Source: Anaerolinea thermophila UNI-1
GTDB lineage: Bacteria; Chloroflexota; Anaerolineae; Anaerolineales; Anaerolineaceae
Length of the DNA: 64,000 bases
Assembly: GCF_000199675.1 (NCBI RefSeq)
Contig: NC_014960.1
Location: forward strand, 2,542,001 to 2,606,000
Direction of reading: 5' to 3'
The notes under the pieces were generated by a model. The model made no database searches and was not told the DNA's origin. It saw only the letters and a program-made list of their open reading frames with translations. The position numbers were made by a program, and so were the translations under genes. Positions 19,407-28,916 of the stretch are shown one piece after another. How positions within the stretch are numbered: position 1 is the stretch's first letter; every line of letters starts with the position of its first letter.

Positions 19407-20653
19407 AGGACTTCCTTTGTTTCCTCCAACTCACCCCCCCAAAGGATTTCCTGCGCCAGCGATTTAATGGCTTGAATCTCTTCGGGGAAAACTTTTATGC
19501 TGGCAAGATACATCTCCAGCAACTGCAGGGGCGACATATCGCTTGCCAGCACCCCTTCGGGAAGTCGCACCCGTAGTTCCCGTTGAGGACGGCGTACCAG
19601 CATGAATTCCAGAGCCCCCTCGGCATGCCGGCGCAAAGCGGCTTCATCCAACAGTTTTTCCCACGCCGCAGGGTAATCCACTACCAGGCGGAAAACAGCC
19701 CCTTCCAGGTCTTTTTGGGGCGGAAATTCCCGCAGGATGGTTTCCATGAAATTTTCCTGCCGTTCCACCCTGACTGACCGGTCAATAAACCGTCTTCCTT
19801 CCAGTTTCTTCCACTCAATGTGACTAACCTGTTTGCCATCCAGGTGTACCAGTACAAAGAATTTCTCTTCTCTGGCTTCACCAATGTTGACGCGTTCAAT
19901 CGAACCCGGGTAAATCACCGGTGGATGGTTGCCTTCGTTCAAATTCTGGGCTTTATGGATATGTCCCAGGGCAACATACGTCCAGCGCCGGTCACAAACC
20001 AGCCCACGGCTCAGAGAGACCTCATTCCCCAGCATAATGCTGCGTTCACTGCTGTACTGTGCCCCTTCCACTGAAGCATGGGCGGCAAAAACCACAGGCA
20101 GATTGGAATCTATCCTATTTTCGAGCCAGTACGTGATTAATTGGGTAATGGCATCTTCCAATTTTTGATTAAGGATGTCAATCTCCGGCAAACCATTGTC
20201 CTGAGCAATCATGAAACCTGAGCGCGGAACCCATGGCAAAGCCGCTATCTGAAGCGGAAGTCCTTCCAGATCCTGCGGAGTTAGAAATTGTGGTCTGGAG
20301 CACACCCGCACATGCGGAATGCTCAGGGTTTCGTACTCCTGCAGGGCGTGCGCACGGCTCAGAGCGGGAGAAACGTCATGATTGCCGGTAATCATCACCG
20401 TCAAAATACCGGCTTCGGAAAGGCGCTTGATGCGCTTGCCCCACTCTCGCTGATACGTGGGCACAGGAGTGCGATCCTTATAGGCATCGCCGGTAAAGAG
20501 CACCAGATCCACCCGCTCCTCAATAGCCGTATCTACAATCTTGTCCAGGGCTTTGAGAAAATCCAGCACGCGGACAGGGAGTCCTGTAGAGGGGTCCAGT
20601 TTCCCCTGCGAGATAATATCTATGTGCGCATCGGAAAAGTGCAGAATCTTCAC
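19403..20653 (-). CDS. sbcD: SbcD/Mre11-type nuclease subunit
   Basis: 416-aa Mn2+-dependent phosphodiesterase, catalytic partner of SbcC. Calcineurin-like metal-binding motifs appear in order: DAHID (about residue 8-12), FTGDAYKDRTP (about 55), ITGNHDV (about 91), FAAHASVEGA (about 190), and ALGHIHK (about 225). The C-terminal 150 residues form the capping and SbcC-binding region. Starts 22 bp after the C39-like gene; overlaps the CNNM gene by 4 bp. Confidence 0.94.
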   Translation of the reverse strand: MKILHFSDAHIDIISQGKLDPSTGLPVRVLDFLKALDKIVDTAIEERVDLVLFTGDAYKDRTPVPTYQREWGKRIKRLSEAGILTVMITGNHDVSPALSRAHALQEYETLSIPHVRVCSRPQFLTPQDLEGLPLQIAALPWVPRSGFMIAQDNGLPEIDILNQKLEDAITQLITYWLENRIDSNLPVVFAAHASVEGAQYSSERSIMLGNEVSLSRGLVCDRRWTYVALGHIHKAQNLNEGNHPPVIYPGSIERVNIGEAREEKFFVLVHLDGKQVSHIEWKKLEGRRFIDRSVRVERQENFMETILREFPPQKDLEGAVFRLVVDYPAAWEKLLDEAALRRHAEGALEFMLVRRPQRELRVRLPEGVLASDMSPLQLLEMYLASIKVFPEEIQAIKSLAQEILWGGELEETKEVL

Positions 20654-20675
20654 CCCGCTTCTCCTGTCTTTTTCC

Positions 20676-21980
20676 TCAAGGCATCACCCCCAGATTCTGG
20701 AGTGCTGCCACCGAAGGACTGAAATTTGGATGGTATTGCAAACTGGTTTTCAAGTCCTGAATGGCGCCTTCCGTATCTCCCAGCGCTTCGCGGGCTTTGG
20801 CGCGCCAGTAAAAAGATTCCTCCAGGTAAGGCTCGCTGGCAGACTCGATGGTCTGAGTTGCCAGGGATTGTAAATCGGCGTAACGTCCTGTGTAATAGTA
20901 AGCAAAGTAAGGTCCCGTCTGATACCAGAGCATTCGCCAGGGGCGACGTGTTTCTGGTAGAGAAGGGTACAGGCGGAAGGCTTCATCGTAAGCCGCCGAA
21001 GCGCCCAGAAAATCCTTCAATCCCACCATGCTGGTACCGCGATTGAACCAGGCAAAAAACTGATCAATCCCGTCGAGACGGTAGAGTTCATCGGAAGCGC
21101 GCGCCAGCGCCTGACGCAGGGCTTGTTCTTCATCTGCCAGCGGACCGAGCAGTTCCAGCACTTCATTTTCCCGTTCAGGTGGATAAATAACCAGAAAGAC
21201 GAAATTAAATGAGCGCCACTGCGATTCCAGTTCTTGATAAGGAATCGGGTAATTGGCTTCATAATATGAGTCCTGGGTGAGAAACTCGCCTTTGGCATCA
21301 TCATACCCATTCACCACGGCATAATGTCCCATCCAGGACACCTTCCCGCTCAGGTCAGTCATATAAGCGCCCTTCTCAATCAGTACCGGAAAGCCACCCG
21401 AAATCAGGGTTTTCAAAGTTTCAAGCGTACCGCCATAACGTTGAATGACACTGAGTTGGGTTTGCTCGCGCACATAGTCTGCCAGTTCGTAAGGCATGAC
21501 ATTCTTATCCTTCTCGAACGGCTTAACCCATTTGCCCACATCGGTTCGGTCGCCATTCCACCCCCAGAACGAGAGCGCCATTGCCAGATTGGCAGGCGCG
21601 CAGTAATTCCACAACCCGTGCTGATCGAAGTACTTGACCCCATCCAGGCGCACTGATGCCGGTAAAACGCGAGGGGTAGGCGTGGGAACAGGGGTATCCA
21701 GCGCCACTTCCGGTTGCAGCGTAGCCGTAGGCAATGGCGTTGCCGAAGGCTCGGGAGCCGCCCCATCCTCCGTATTGAGAGCAGTGGGAGTCAGGCGCGG
21801 CTGTTCCTGCGGGATAAAAACTTCTTTCTCCGGCGGTCGCAGAGCATACTGCAGGCGAATGCGCCATTGATCCGCATGCCAGAACACACGCTCCCGCACG
21901 GGCGGAACAGCAAGACTGACCAGCCCCCCGATCAATAAAACAATAATAATACCCGAAAGGAGTTTTAAGAACCTGCGCAT
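20676..21980 (-). CDS. Membrane-anchored C39-like peptidase with TPR repeats
   Basis: 434 aa. N-terminal membrane helix (about 8-28), Pro/Thr stalk (about 60-105), then a papain-like C39-type domain (about 110-265): YFDQHGLWNYCAPANLAMAL holds the nucleophile Cys near 128 and MGHYAVVNGYDDA the His near 218, with a Gln and Asp in fitting positions. A C-terminal region (about 290-434) has tetratricopeptide-like helices, the last being GDTEGAIQDLKTSLQYHPN. It should act outside the cell, with the TPR part holding substrate or partner. No ABC transporter is adjacent, so it is not a classic bacteriocin processor. Lies 8 bp after pxpA in the same train. Confidence 0.85.
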   Translation of the reverse strand: MRRFLKLLSGIIIVLLIGGLVSLAVPPVRERVFWHADQWRIRLQYALRPPEKEVFIPQEQPRLTPTALNTEDGAAPEPSATPLPTATLQPEVALDTPVPTPTPRVLPASVRLDGVKYFDQHGLWNYCAPANLAMALSFWGWNGDRTDVGKWVKPFEKDKNVMPYELADYVREQTQLSVIQRYGGTLETLKTLISGGFPVLIEKGAYMTDLSGKVSWMGHYAVVNGYDDAKGEFLTQDSYYEANYPIPYQELESQWRSFNFVFLVIYPPERENEVLELLGPLADEEQALRQALARASDELYRLDGIDQFFAWFNRGTSMVGLKDFLGASAAYDEAFRLYPSLPETRRPWRMLWYQTGPYFAYYYTGRYADLQSLATQTIESASEPYLEESFYWRAKAREALGDTEGAIQDLKTSLQYHPNFSPSVAALQNLGVMP

Positions 21981-21988
21981 TAACTCGA

Positions 21989-22744
21989 TTATAACCGTAA
22001 ACTCTCAGGGCTTAGCGACCGCAAAGCAACCCCAGCGGTCAGCAGAGACTCACGAACAGCAGTGGCAAATTCCACCGCATGTGCTCCATCGCCGTGGATG
22101 CAAAGCGTGTCTACCGGCACGCGTTGAGTACCTTCGCCCGCTCCCTGTGTTGCCAATCGAATGGCTTGCTGACAAACTGCCTCAACGGTTTGCAAAACCG
22201 CGCCGGGTTCGCGGCGGGACTTGAGAGTACCATCCGGGTTATAGGCGCGGTCAGGAAAACCTTCTGCGGCGGCAGGCAAGCCTGCCTCGCGGGCTTCTTC
22301 CACCAGCACCGAGCCAGCCAGCCCCACTACAATCAGGTGAGGGCTGAAACGCTTGACAGCCTGAACAATGGCTCTCGCCAGCGCACGGTCTTTCGCGGCT
22401 TGATTGTAAAGCGCGCCATGCGGCTTGACATGCACCAGTTCTCCACCTTCGGCGCGGACAAAACCCGCTAATGCCCCTATCTGATACAGCACAAAGGCTT
22501 CAACTTCTTCCGCGCTCATGTTCATCTCGCGCCTGCCAAAACCCTGTAAATCCGGATAGCCGGGATGCGCGCCAATTGCCACGCCTTTTGATACAGCCCA
22601 GCGGACCGTCCGCCCCATCACCAGCGGATCGCCAGCGTGCAAACCGCAGGCAATATTTGCCGAAGTGACAATGGAGAGCAGGGCTTCATCATTGCCCAGA
22701 CGGTAATTTCCAAAACTTTCACCCAGGTCGCAATTCAAATCCAT
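21989..22744 (-). CDS. pxpA: 5-oxoprolinase subunit A (LamB/YcsF family)
   Basis: 251 aa from the ATG at 22744, which has GAGG about 6 bp upstream; the in-frame extension to 22783 would run into pxpC. The N-terminus MDLNCDLGESFGNYRLGNDE and SANIACGLHAGDP are hallmarks of the family, as are GAHPGYPDLQGFGRREM, HVKPHGALYN and CIHGDGAHAVEF near the end. PxpA, PxpB and PxpC together hydrolyse 5-oxoproline (pyroglutamate) to glutamate with ATP, removing a damage product of glutamine and glutamate. Genes lie in the order pxpB-pxpC-pxpA. Confidence 0.94.
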   Translation of the reverse strand: MDLNCDLGESFGNYRLGNDEALLSIVTSANIACGLHAGDPLVMGRTVRWAVSKGVAIGAHPGYPDLQGFGRREMNMSAEEVEAFVLYQIGALAGFVRAEGGELVHVKPHGALYNQAAKDRALARAIVQAVKRFSPHLIVVGLAGSVLVEEAREAGLPAAAEGFPDRAYNPDGTLKSRREPGAVLQTVEAVCQQAIRLATQGAGEGTQRVPVDTLCIHGDGAHAVEFATAVRESLLTAGVALRSLSPESLRL

Positions 22745-22745
22745 T

Positions 22746-23717
22746 TCAACCTCGCATCCAGAACGAGAAATTTTCCAGTTCAATGGCGTTCAGGTTTGCC
22801 ATCAGTTCGCGGTATAACTGATGCGCTTGTTCCAGCGTGACGGTTTCAAAACATACCTTGCCTTCCCCGGGGCGAAGTTGCGCCATGCGCCCCCAATCGG
22901 CACGAATAACCCCGGCAATCTTCGGGTAACCGCCGGTAGTGGGATGATCCGCCATCATCACAATGGGATTGCCGTCCGGCGGCACCTGGATTGCCCCACG
23001 CGGTATTCCCTCGGAGAGAAGTTCTCCCGCCCGCCGGGGAACAGTTGCACCTGTCAACCGATATCCCAAGCGGTCGGACTGTGCGCTGACCTGAAAGATG
23101 GCAGAGAGAAATTCCCGTTCCCCTTCCTCGCCAAACCAGGCACATTGCGGTCCCGGAACCACACGAATCACCGCTTCCGGAGAGTACACCGGACGCCGAG
23201 ATGCGGGAAGCACTGCTCCGGCGCGTTCTTCGGGAAGCCAGCCTTCGCGCAGAGAAAAAAGCCAATCGCCGGGTTGAAGCAAACGCCCCTGATAGCCACC
23301 CAGATTCGCCTTCAGGAACGTAGAACGAGACCCCAACACCTCAGGGACATCCCAGCCGCCAGAGACAGCCAGCACCCCCCAGAAGCCCGCCAGGTGCGGG
23401 CGGCACTCCACCCGCTGACCGGCGCGCACACGCACCGCCGTCCAGGCGGGCATTTCCATGCCATCCACCCACAGGGTAAAGCCGCCACCGCAGAGCGCAA
23501 TCAAAGCAGGCGTATCTGACCAAAGCGTTGGACCAGCGCCGGAAAATTCCAGCACCGCGGCAGAGTCTTCATTCCCCACCAGGCGGTTCGCCGCTTTGCA
23601 GGCAAAGGGATCCATTGCCCCGCCGGCTGGCAACCCCAAATGCTCGTAGCCCGTGCGCCCCAGGTCCTGAACAGTGGTAAACCAGCCTGCCTGTTCCACC
23701 CAGAAAGCCATGTTCAC
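22746..23717 (-). CDS. pxpC: 5-oxoprolinase subunit C (biotin-dependent carboxylase-like, KipA type)
   Basis: 323 aa. The AHS2/carboxyltransferase-like fold is marked by VQDLGRTGYEHLGLPAGGAM near the N-terminus, NRLVGNEDSAAVLEF, and TVPRRAGELLSEGIPRGAIQVPPDG..MADHPTTGGYPKIAGV in the C-terminal half. Works with PxpB and PxpA as the ATP-dependent 5-oxoprolinase. Starts by a 4-bp overlap with the pxpB stop. Confidence 0.94.
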   Translation of the reverse strand: MNMAFWVEQAGWFTTVQDLGRTGYEHLGLPAGGAMDPFACKAANRLVGNEDSAAVLEFSGAGPTLWSDTPALIALCGGGFTLWVDGMEMPAWTAVRVRAGQRVECRPHLAGFWGVLAVSGGWDVPEVLGSRSTFLKANLGGYQGRLLQPGDWLFSLREGWLPEERAGAVLPASRRPVYSPEAVIRVVPGPQCAWFGEEGEREFLSAIFQVSAQSDRLGYRLTGATVPRRAGELLSEGIPRGAIQVPPDGNPIVMMADHPTTGGYPKIAGVIRADWGRMAQLRPGEGKVCFETVTLEQAHQLYRELMANLNAIELENFSFWMRG

Positions 23718-24391
23718 GCCTCCACTGCTACAAAACGCACCACATCGCCGGGTTGAAGAAGAAACGGCGGTTCGCGGGTGACATCAAAGAGGGTCAGGGA
23801 TGTCCTGCCGATAATGCGCCATCCTCCGGGAGAGTCCAGGGGATAAACGCCCGTCTGTTTTCCAGCAATTCCCACACTGCCTGCCGGTACACGCTGGCGT
23901 GGGGTATCCAGGCGGGGTGCGGCAAGGCTTTCGTCCATTCCCCCAAGATATGGAAAACCCGGCAGAAAGCCCATCAGAAACACCGGATAACGTCCAGCCG
24001 TATGCCGCCGAATGACTTCTTCTTCGCTTAAACCCGTATATTGAGCCACAAAGGGCAAATCCGGTCCATCTTCGCCGCCATAATGCACGGGAATCACCAC
24101 CTCACGTGCAGGCAATGCGCTGTCTTCCGGCAGGCTTTCCCGCACCTCTTGAATGTGGTAGAGCAAATCCTCAACAGAGCATTTCAGCGGATCATAATCC
24201 ACCCGCAGGGTAGCATAGCCCGGCACGAATTCTTCCAAGCCGGAAATGCCGCGCGCTTTCAAGCCATGCGCCATCGCATGCACCTGCCGATTGAGCGAAA
24301 TGGAAATTTGCCCGCCCAGGATAATGAGCAGAGAAGAGTCTCCACAGGGTTGAATCCAATCGGGAAACGTCAGCGCCATACGCCAAACCAT
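23714..24391 (-). CDS. pxpB: 5-oxoprolinase subunit B (KipI type)
   Basis: 225 aa. AHS1-domain features are QPCGDSSLLIILGG near the start, the HYGGEDGPDLPFVA core, MGFLPGFPYLGGMDESLAAPR and PAGSVGIAGKQTGVYPLDSPGGW. Subunit of 5-oxoprolinase with PxpC and PxpA. It begins directly after the larC stop. Two starts are possible, 24391 (MVWRMALTF) and 24379 (MALTF); the second matches usual family length slightly better. Confidence 0.93.
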   Translation of the reverse strand: MVWRMALTFPDWIQPCGDSSLLIILGGQISISLNRQVHAMAHGLKARGISGLEEFVPGYATLRVDYDPLKCSVEDLLYHIQEVRESLPEDSALPAREVVIPVHYGGEDGPDLPFVAQYTGLSEEEVIRRHTAGRYPVFLMGFLPGFPYLGGMDESLAAPRLDTPRQRVPAGSVGIAGKQTGVYPLDSPGGWRIIGRTSLTLFDVTREPPFLLQPGDVVRFVAVEA

Positions 24392-24392
24392 C

Positions 24393-25561
<1,169 letters not shown>

Positions 25562-25565
<4 letters not shown>

Positions 25566-26383
25566 TTCACCACCCCTTCATTGAGACTTCCTGAGCGGTA
25601 TCCCAGCAAATCCACCGCTACATGGGCATATCCCAGCGAACGGAAAAAGGCATGCACCTGCTCGCGCCGGGCTACCAGTTCAGTCACCTGTTCGGGTGAG
25701 ACTTCCAAACGCGCCATCGTACCGTAATCGCGTACCCGCACGAGGGTAAACCCCAGGTTTTTGAGAAATTCCTCGCCCCGGGCAACCCGTTCCAGCCCTT
25801 CGCGGGTGATGCGCATTCCGTAAGGGAAGCGCGTTGCCAGACAGGGCGCGCTGGGACGATTCCACACCGGCAATTCCAGTTCACGGGAAAGCGCGCGCAC
25901 CTCGTCTTTGGTCAAACCCGCCTCAATTAACGGGCTGAGCACCCCTAATTCATTAACGGCACGCTTGCCAGGACGGTAATCCTGCAAGTCATCTACATTG
26001 CTTCCTTCAAGTACAGCAGAAAAGCCCGCCTGCTTCGCCAGTTCCACCAGCAGTCCCAGGCGTTCGCGTTTGCAGAAATAACAGCGTTCCGGGGTGTTTT
26101 CAACAAAGGTGTGCTTTTCCAGGTCATCATAAGGCATCACCCGGTGAGGAAAGCCAAACTGCCGGGCTACCTGAATGGCTGCCTGCACTCCATCCGGTGT
26201 TTCAACAGGAGACTGCAACGTCACCGCCAGCATGCGCTCGCCCAGTGCCTGATGCGCTACCACCGCCACCAGCCCGCTATCCACACCACCGGAAAAGGCT
26301 ACTACAGCCGACCCCAGCGAAGCCAGGTAAGTTTTCAGGGATTGATATTTGTTCTGCAGAGATACGTCCATGTTCACACCCAT
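25562..26383 (-). CDS. larE: Pincer-cofactor sulfur transferase LarE (three-cysteine type)
   Basis: 273 aa (or 269 from an ATG at 26371). PP-loop ATPase motif AFSGGVDSGLVA at about 29-40, then EGSNVDDLQDYRPG and PSAPCLATRFPYGMR. LarE adenylates the pyridinium dicarboxylate and transfers sulfur. Besides the Cys of PCLATR (Cys181), it has Cys101 and Cys104 in RCYFCK. The Lactobacillus plantarum enzyme uses a single, sacrificed Cys, whereas three-Cys LarE proteins bind a [4Fe-4S] cluster and can pass sulfur repeatedly; this one fits the second type. Lies 8 bp after larB. Confidence 0.94.
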
Positions 26384-26390
26384 AAAAAAA

Positions 26391-27152
26391 TCAGGCAGGA
26401 TCTCCCAGCCGGTTAATCAATCCAGCCAGGTAACCTGCGCCAAAGCCGTTGTCAATATTGACCACCGAAACGCCGGTCGCGCAGGAATTGAGCATGGTCA
26501 ACAAGGCTGAAAGCCCCTGAAAATTAGCCCCATAGCCCACGCTGGTAGGCACGGCAATCACCGGGGCAGAAACCAGCCCGCCCACCACACTGGCAAGCGC
26601 CCCTTCCATTCCCGCCACCACCACAATCACCCGCGCCCGCTGGAGCACTTCCAGATGTCCCAGCAGACGATGCAACCCGGCAACACCGACATCGTACAGG
26701 CGCACCACCTGTTGATCCATCAATTCGGCGGTCATGGCGGCTTCTTCGGCAACCGGAATATCGGCTGTTCCACCCGTTGCCACCACAATGCCCGGACGTT
26801 TGGGCGTATCCGGGGAGCGATTCAGGATAAGCAAGCGCGGCACAGCGTGATAGGCCATTTCAGGGATCTGTTCCAGAACCACCTGTGCCATTTCCGCGGC
26901 GACCCGTGTCACCAGGACGCGATCGTTGCGTTCGGCAAGGCGGCGGACAATCTGCACTACCTGCTCGGGAGTTTTACCCTGCCCGAAGACCACTTCCGGA
27001 AATCCACAACGAATGGCGCGATGCTGATCCAGATGCGCAAAACCGCCTACCGATTCAAAAGGCAGAAGCCGTAAGCGTTGCATGGCATCGTTGATATCCA
27101 TCTCACCACGCTGTACGGCTTGCAACAATTCTCTTAACATTTCTTCTTGCAT
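26391..27152 (-). CDS. larB: Pincer-cofactor carboxylase/hydrolase LarB
   Basis: 253 aa. N-terminal helical region, then a PurE-like domain: IVVATGGTADIPVAEEAAMTA (about 118-138), YDVGVAGLHRLL, VVVAGMEGALASVVGGL and a GVSVVNIDNGFGAGYLA end. LarB carboxylates the nicotinate ring of NaAD and cleaves it to the dicarboxylated mononucleotide, the first step of nickel-pincer cofactor synthesis. First gene of the minus-strand train, with AGAGG before the ATG and an extended -10 about 16 nt further up. No larA (racemase) lies in the window. Confidence 0.95.
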   Translation of the reverse strand: MQEEMLRELLQAVQRGEMDINDAMQRLRLLPFESVGGFAHLDQHRAIRCGFPEVVFGQGKTPEQVVQIVRRLAERNDRVLVTRVAAEMAQVVLEQIPEMAYHAVPRLLILNRSPDTPKRPGIVVATGGTADIPVAEEAAMTAELMDQQVVRLYDVGVAGLHRLLGHLEVLQRARVIVVVAGMEGALASVVGGLVSAPVIAVPTSVGYGANFQGLSALLTMLNSCATGVSVVNIDNGFGAGYLAGLINRLGDPA

Positions 27153-27174
27153 GGGAATACCTCTATTGGGAAAG

Positions 27175-27183
27175 ATTATACCA
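27175..27183 (-). promoter_or_regulatory. Promoter of the larB-led operon
   Basis: Minus-strand TGGTATAAT (hexamer 27180 to 27175), a perfect extended -10. Start of transcription near 27168 gives a ~16-nt leader containing AGAGG. It may drive the whole 12-gene train to 13242. Confidence 0.65.
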
Positions 27184-27216
27184 GAGCCGGGAACGTTCCC
27201 ATTGGCTGAGACTCCG

Positions 27217-27222
27217 TATAAT
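27217..27222 (+). promoter_or_regulatory. -10 box of the radical SAM gene
   Basis: TATAAT 35 bp before the start codon; the leader includes AAGGGAG. Divergent from the larB promoter. No clear -35. Confidence 0.5.
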
Positions 27223-27256
27223 CAAAGAGAATCTATTCAACAAGGGAGCATGGTTT

Positions 27257-28474
27257 ATGGTCATCCTGACACGTTGGCGTGGACAATCGTTGACGATTTC
27301 CACCAAACCCAACTGCCTGACTCTGAGTTTGCAATCTGGCAGAGACACGCAGGTATACTCTTTCGACGGCGAAGGGCGTTTCTGGACGGGCATTGTCCAG
27401 AACATTTCGTACCGCAGGGGTTTGGATGGCAAAATCGTCGCCAAATGGCAGGAAGGGAACAGCCAGCGTGAGCGGCGTTGGCTGTCTCAAGTCGAAGCCC
27501 AAACCTTGCAGGAAAACGCCCGCCGGTTCTGCGCAGACCTGCTCGCCCACCTGCAAACCGGACAGGTTCTTCTCAACCCGCCGCTGGATGAAACCGGCTG
27601 GACATTCCTGACCCGTGCCGCGGCGTTCACCCCCGAGCGTTATCGTCAGGATATTGACCATTATCATGCCGTGTATCGTCCAGTAGGCATTCTACCACCT
27701 GACCAGTACATGGCAGTGGTTTTGCAAGCCGCTGAAGGGTGTTCATTCAATACCTGCACCTTCTGTAATTTCTACCGTGACCGCCCCTTCCGCATCAAAA
27801 CCCCCGAAATGTTCCGGGAACACATGAAAGCCGTGCGGGATTTTCTGGGAGAAGGTTTGAGCCTGCGGCGCACCATTTTCCTCGGTGACGCCAATGCACT
27901 GGTCATTCCCATGCCGCGCCTTGTCCCGCTCATGGAAGCCATTCATGAACAATTTGATGTCGAACAACTGGGGGGAATCTACGCATTTCTGGACGGTTTC
28001 AGCGCCGAAAAGAAAACTCCCGCAGACTATGCCCGCCTGCGGGAGTTGGGACTGCAACGGGTCTATATCGGCATGGAAAGCGGCAATGACGAATTACTGC
28101 GCTTCCTGAAAAAACCCGGCACAGCAGAAGATGTGGTACAAGCCGTGCAAGCCATTAAGCGCGGCGGGGTTGCCGTGGGCATCATCCTGCTGCTCGGAGC
28201 AGGCGGGCATCAATTTTCTGCTCAGCATGTTGCCGACAGCATCCGCGCTCTCCAAGCCATGCCGCTGGATGCCGACGACCTGATTTACTTCTCCGAACTG
28301 GTGGAAGACGAAGGCATGCAATACACCCGGGACGCCTATCAAGCCAACCTTCGTCCACTCACACCGGAAGAGCGCATCGCTCAGGGAGAAGCCATTGAGC
28401 AGGCACTTTCATTCAGCGAAGAGGGCGGCACTCCGCACATCAGCCGCTACGACATCCGCGAGTTTGTGTATTGA
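27257..28474 (+). CDS. Radical SAM protein of unknown substrate
   Basis: 405 aa. An N-terminal domain of about 140 residues has no recognised motif and contains FFDGEGRFW-like beta segments. The radical SAM core starts near 150: GCSFNTCTFCNFYRDRPF gives the cluster cysteines Cys162, Cys167 and Cys170 (CX4CX2C spacing, known from COG1032-type members rather than the standard CX3CX2C). IFLGDANALVIP, YIGMESGNDELLRFLKKPG and GGVAVGIILLLGAGG are typical SAM-binding and barrel segments. There is no B12-binding domain. Reaction unknown. Single gene with its own promoter, convergent with the EamA gene. Confidence 0.88.
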   Translation: MVILTRWRGQSLTISTKPNCLTLSLQSGRDTQVYSFDGEGRFWTGIVQNISYRRGLDGKIVAKWQEGNSQRERRWLSQVEAQTLQENARRFCADLLAHLQTGQVLLNPPLDETGWTFLTRAAAFTPERYRQDIDHYHAVYRPVGILPPDQYMAVVLQAAEGCSFNTCTFCNFYRDRPFRIKTPEMFREHMKAVRDFLGEGLSLRRTIFLGDANALVIPMPRLVPLMEAIHEQFDVEQLGGIYAFLDGFSAEKKTPADYARLRELGLQRVYIGMESGNDELLRFLKKPGTAEDVVQAVQAIKRGGVAVGIILLLGAGGHQFSAQHVADSIRALQAMPLDADDLIYFSELVEDEGMQYTRDAYQANLRPLTPEERIAQGEAIEQALSFSEEGGTPHISRYDIREFVY

Positions 28475-28485
28475 GATGCGCCTTT

Positions 28486-28911
28486 CTAGCCAATTGTCAG
28501 CAGGACAATTCCACCAATGGTCAGCGCCATGCCCAAAATCGTCTTCAGGGTGAGTGGTTCTCCGGCAAAGAGGATGCCCATCAACGCCCCAAAGAGCGGC
28601 GAGGTGAAAGCAATCGGCATCACCCGCGTCAGAGGCGCACCCTTGAGTGCAGTATAAAAACATAACATGCCTGCCGCCCCGGCGACCACGCCGCCGCCAA
28701 TGACCATATAGAGCAAGGCTTTCGTGCCAGCCTGAGGCAACAATTTCCACTGCGGGAAACTTGCCGCTCCCAGAATCAACAAAGCCACGGCTGTCCGGAT
28801 GGTGATGCCCAGCGTGGGGGGAAGGTTACCCAAATGCAGTCCTTTCTTTTCAAAGAAGCCGCCCACCCCCCAGAGAATGGCTGTGAGAAGCGCAAAAATT
28901 TCTGGTTTCAT
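28486..28911 (-). CDS. Half-size EamA/DMT-family transporter
   Basis: 141 aa, four to five membrane helices and one EamA unit (ILWGVGGFFEKKGL at the start; TSPLFGALMGILFAGEPLT and LGMALTIGGIVLL at the end). Most DMT exporters contain two such units (~300 aa), so this one probably works as a dimer, as small multidrug-resistance proteins do. Substrate unknown. It follows the cysteine-desulfurase-like gene by 5 bp. Confidence 0.85.
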   Translation of the reverse strand: MKPEIFALLTAILWGVGGFFEKKGLHLGNLPPTLGITIRTAVALLILGAASFPQWKLLPQAGTKALLYMVIGGGVVAGAAGMLCFYTALKGAPLTRVMPIAFTSPLFGALMGILFAGEPLTLKTILGMALTIGGIVLLTIG

Positions 28912-28916
28912 AATCC

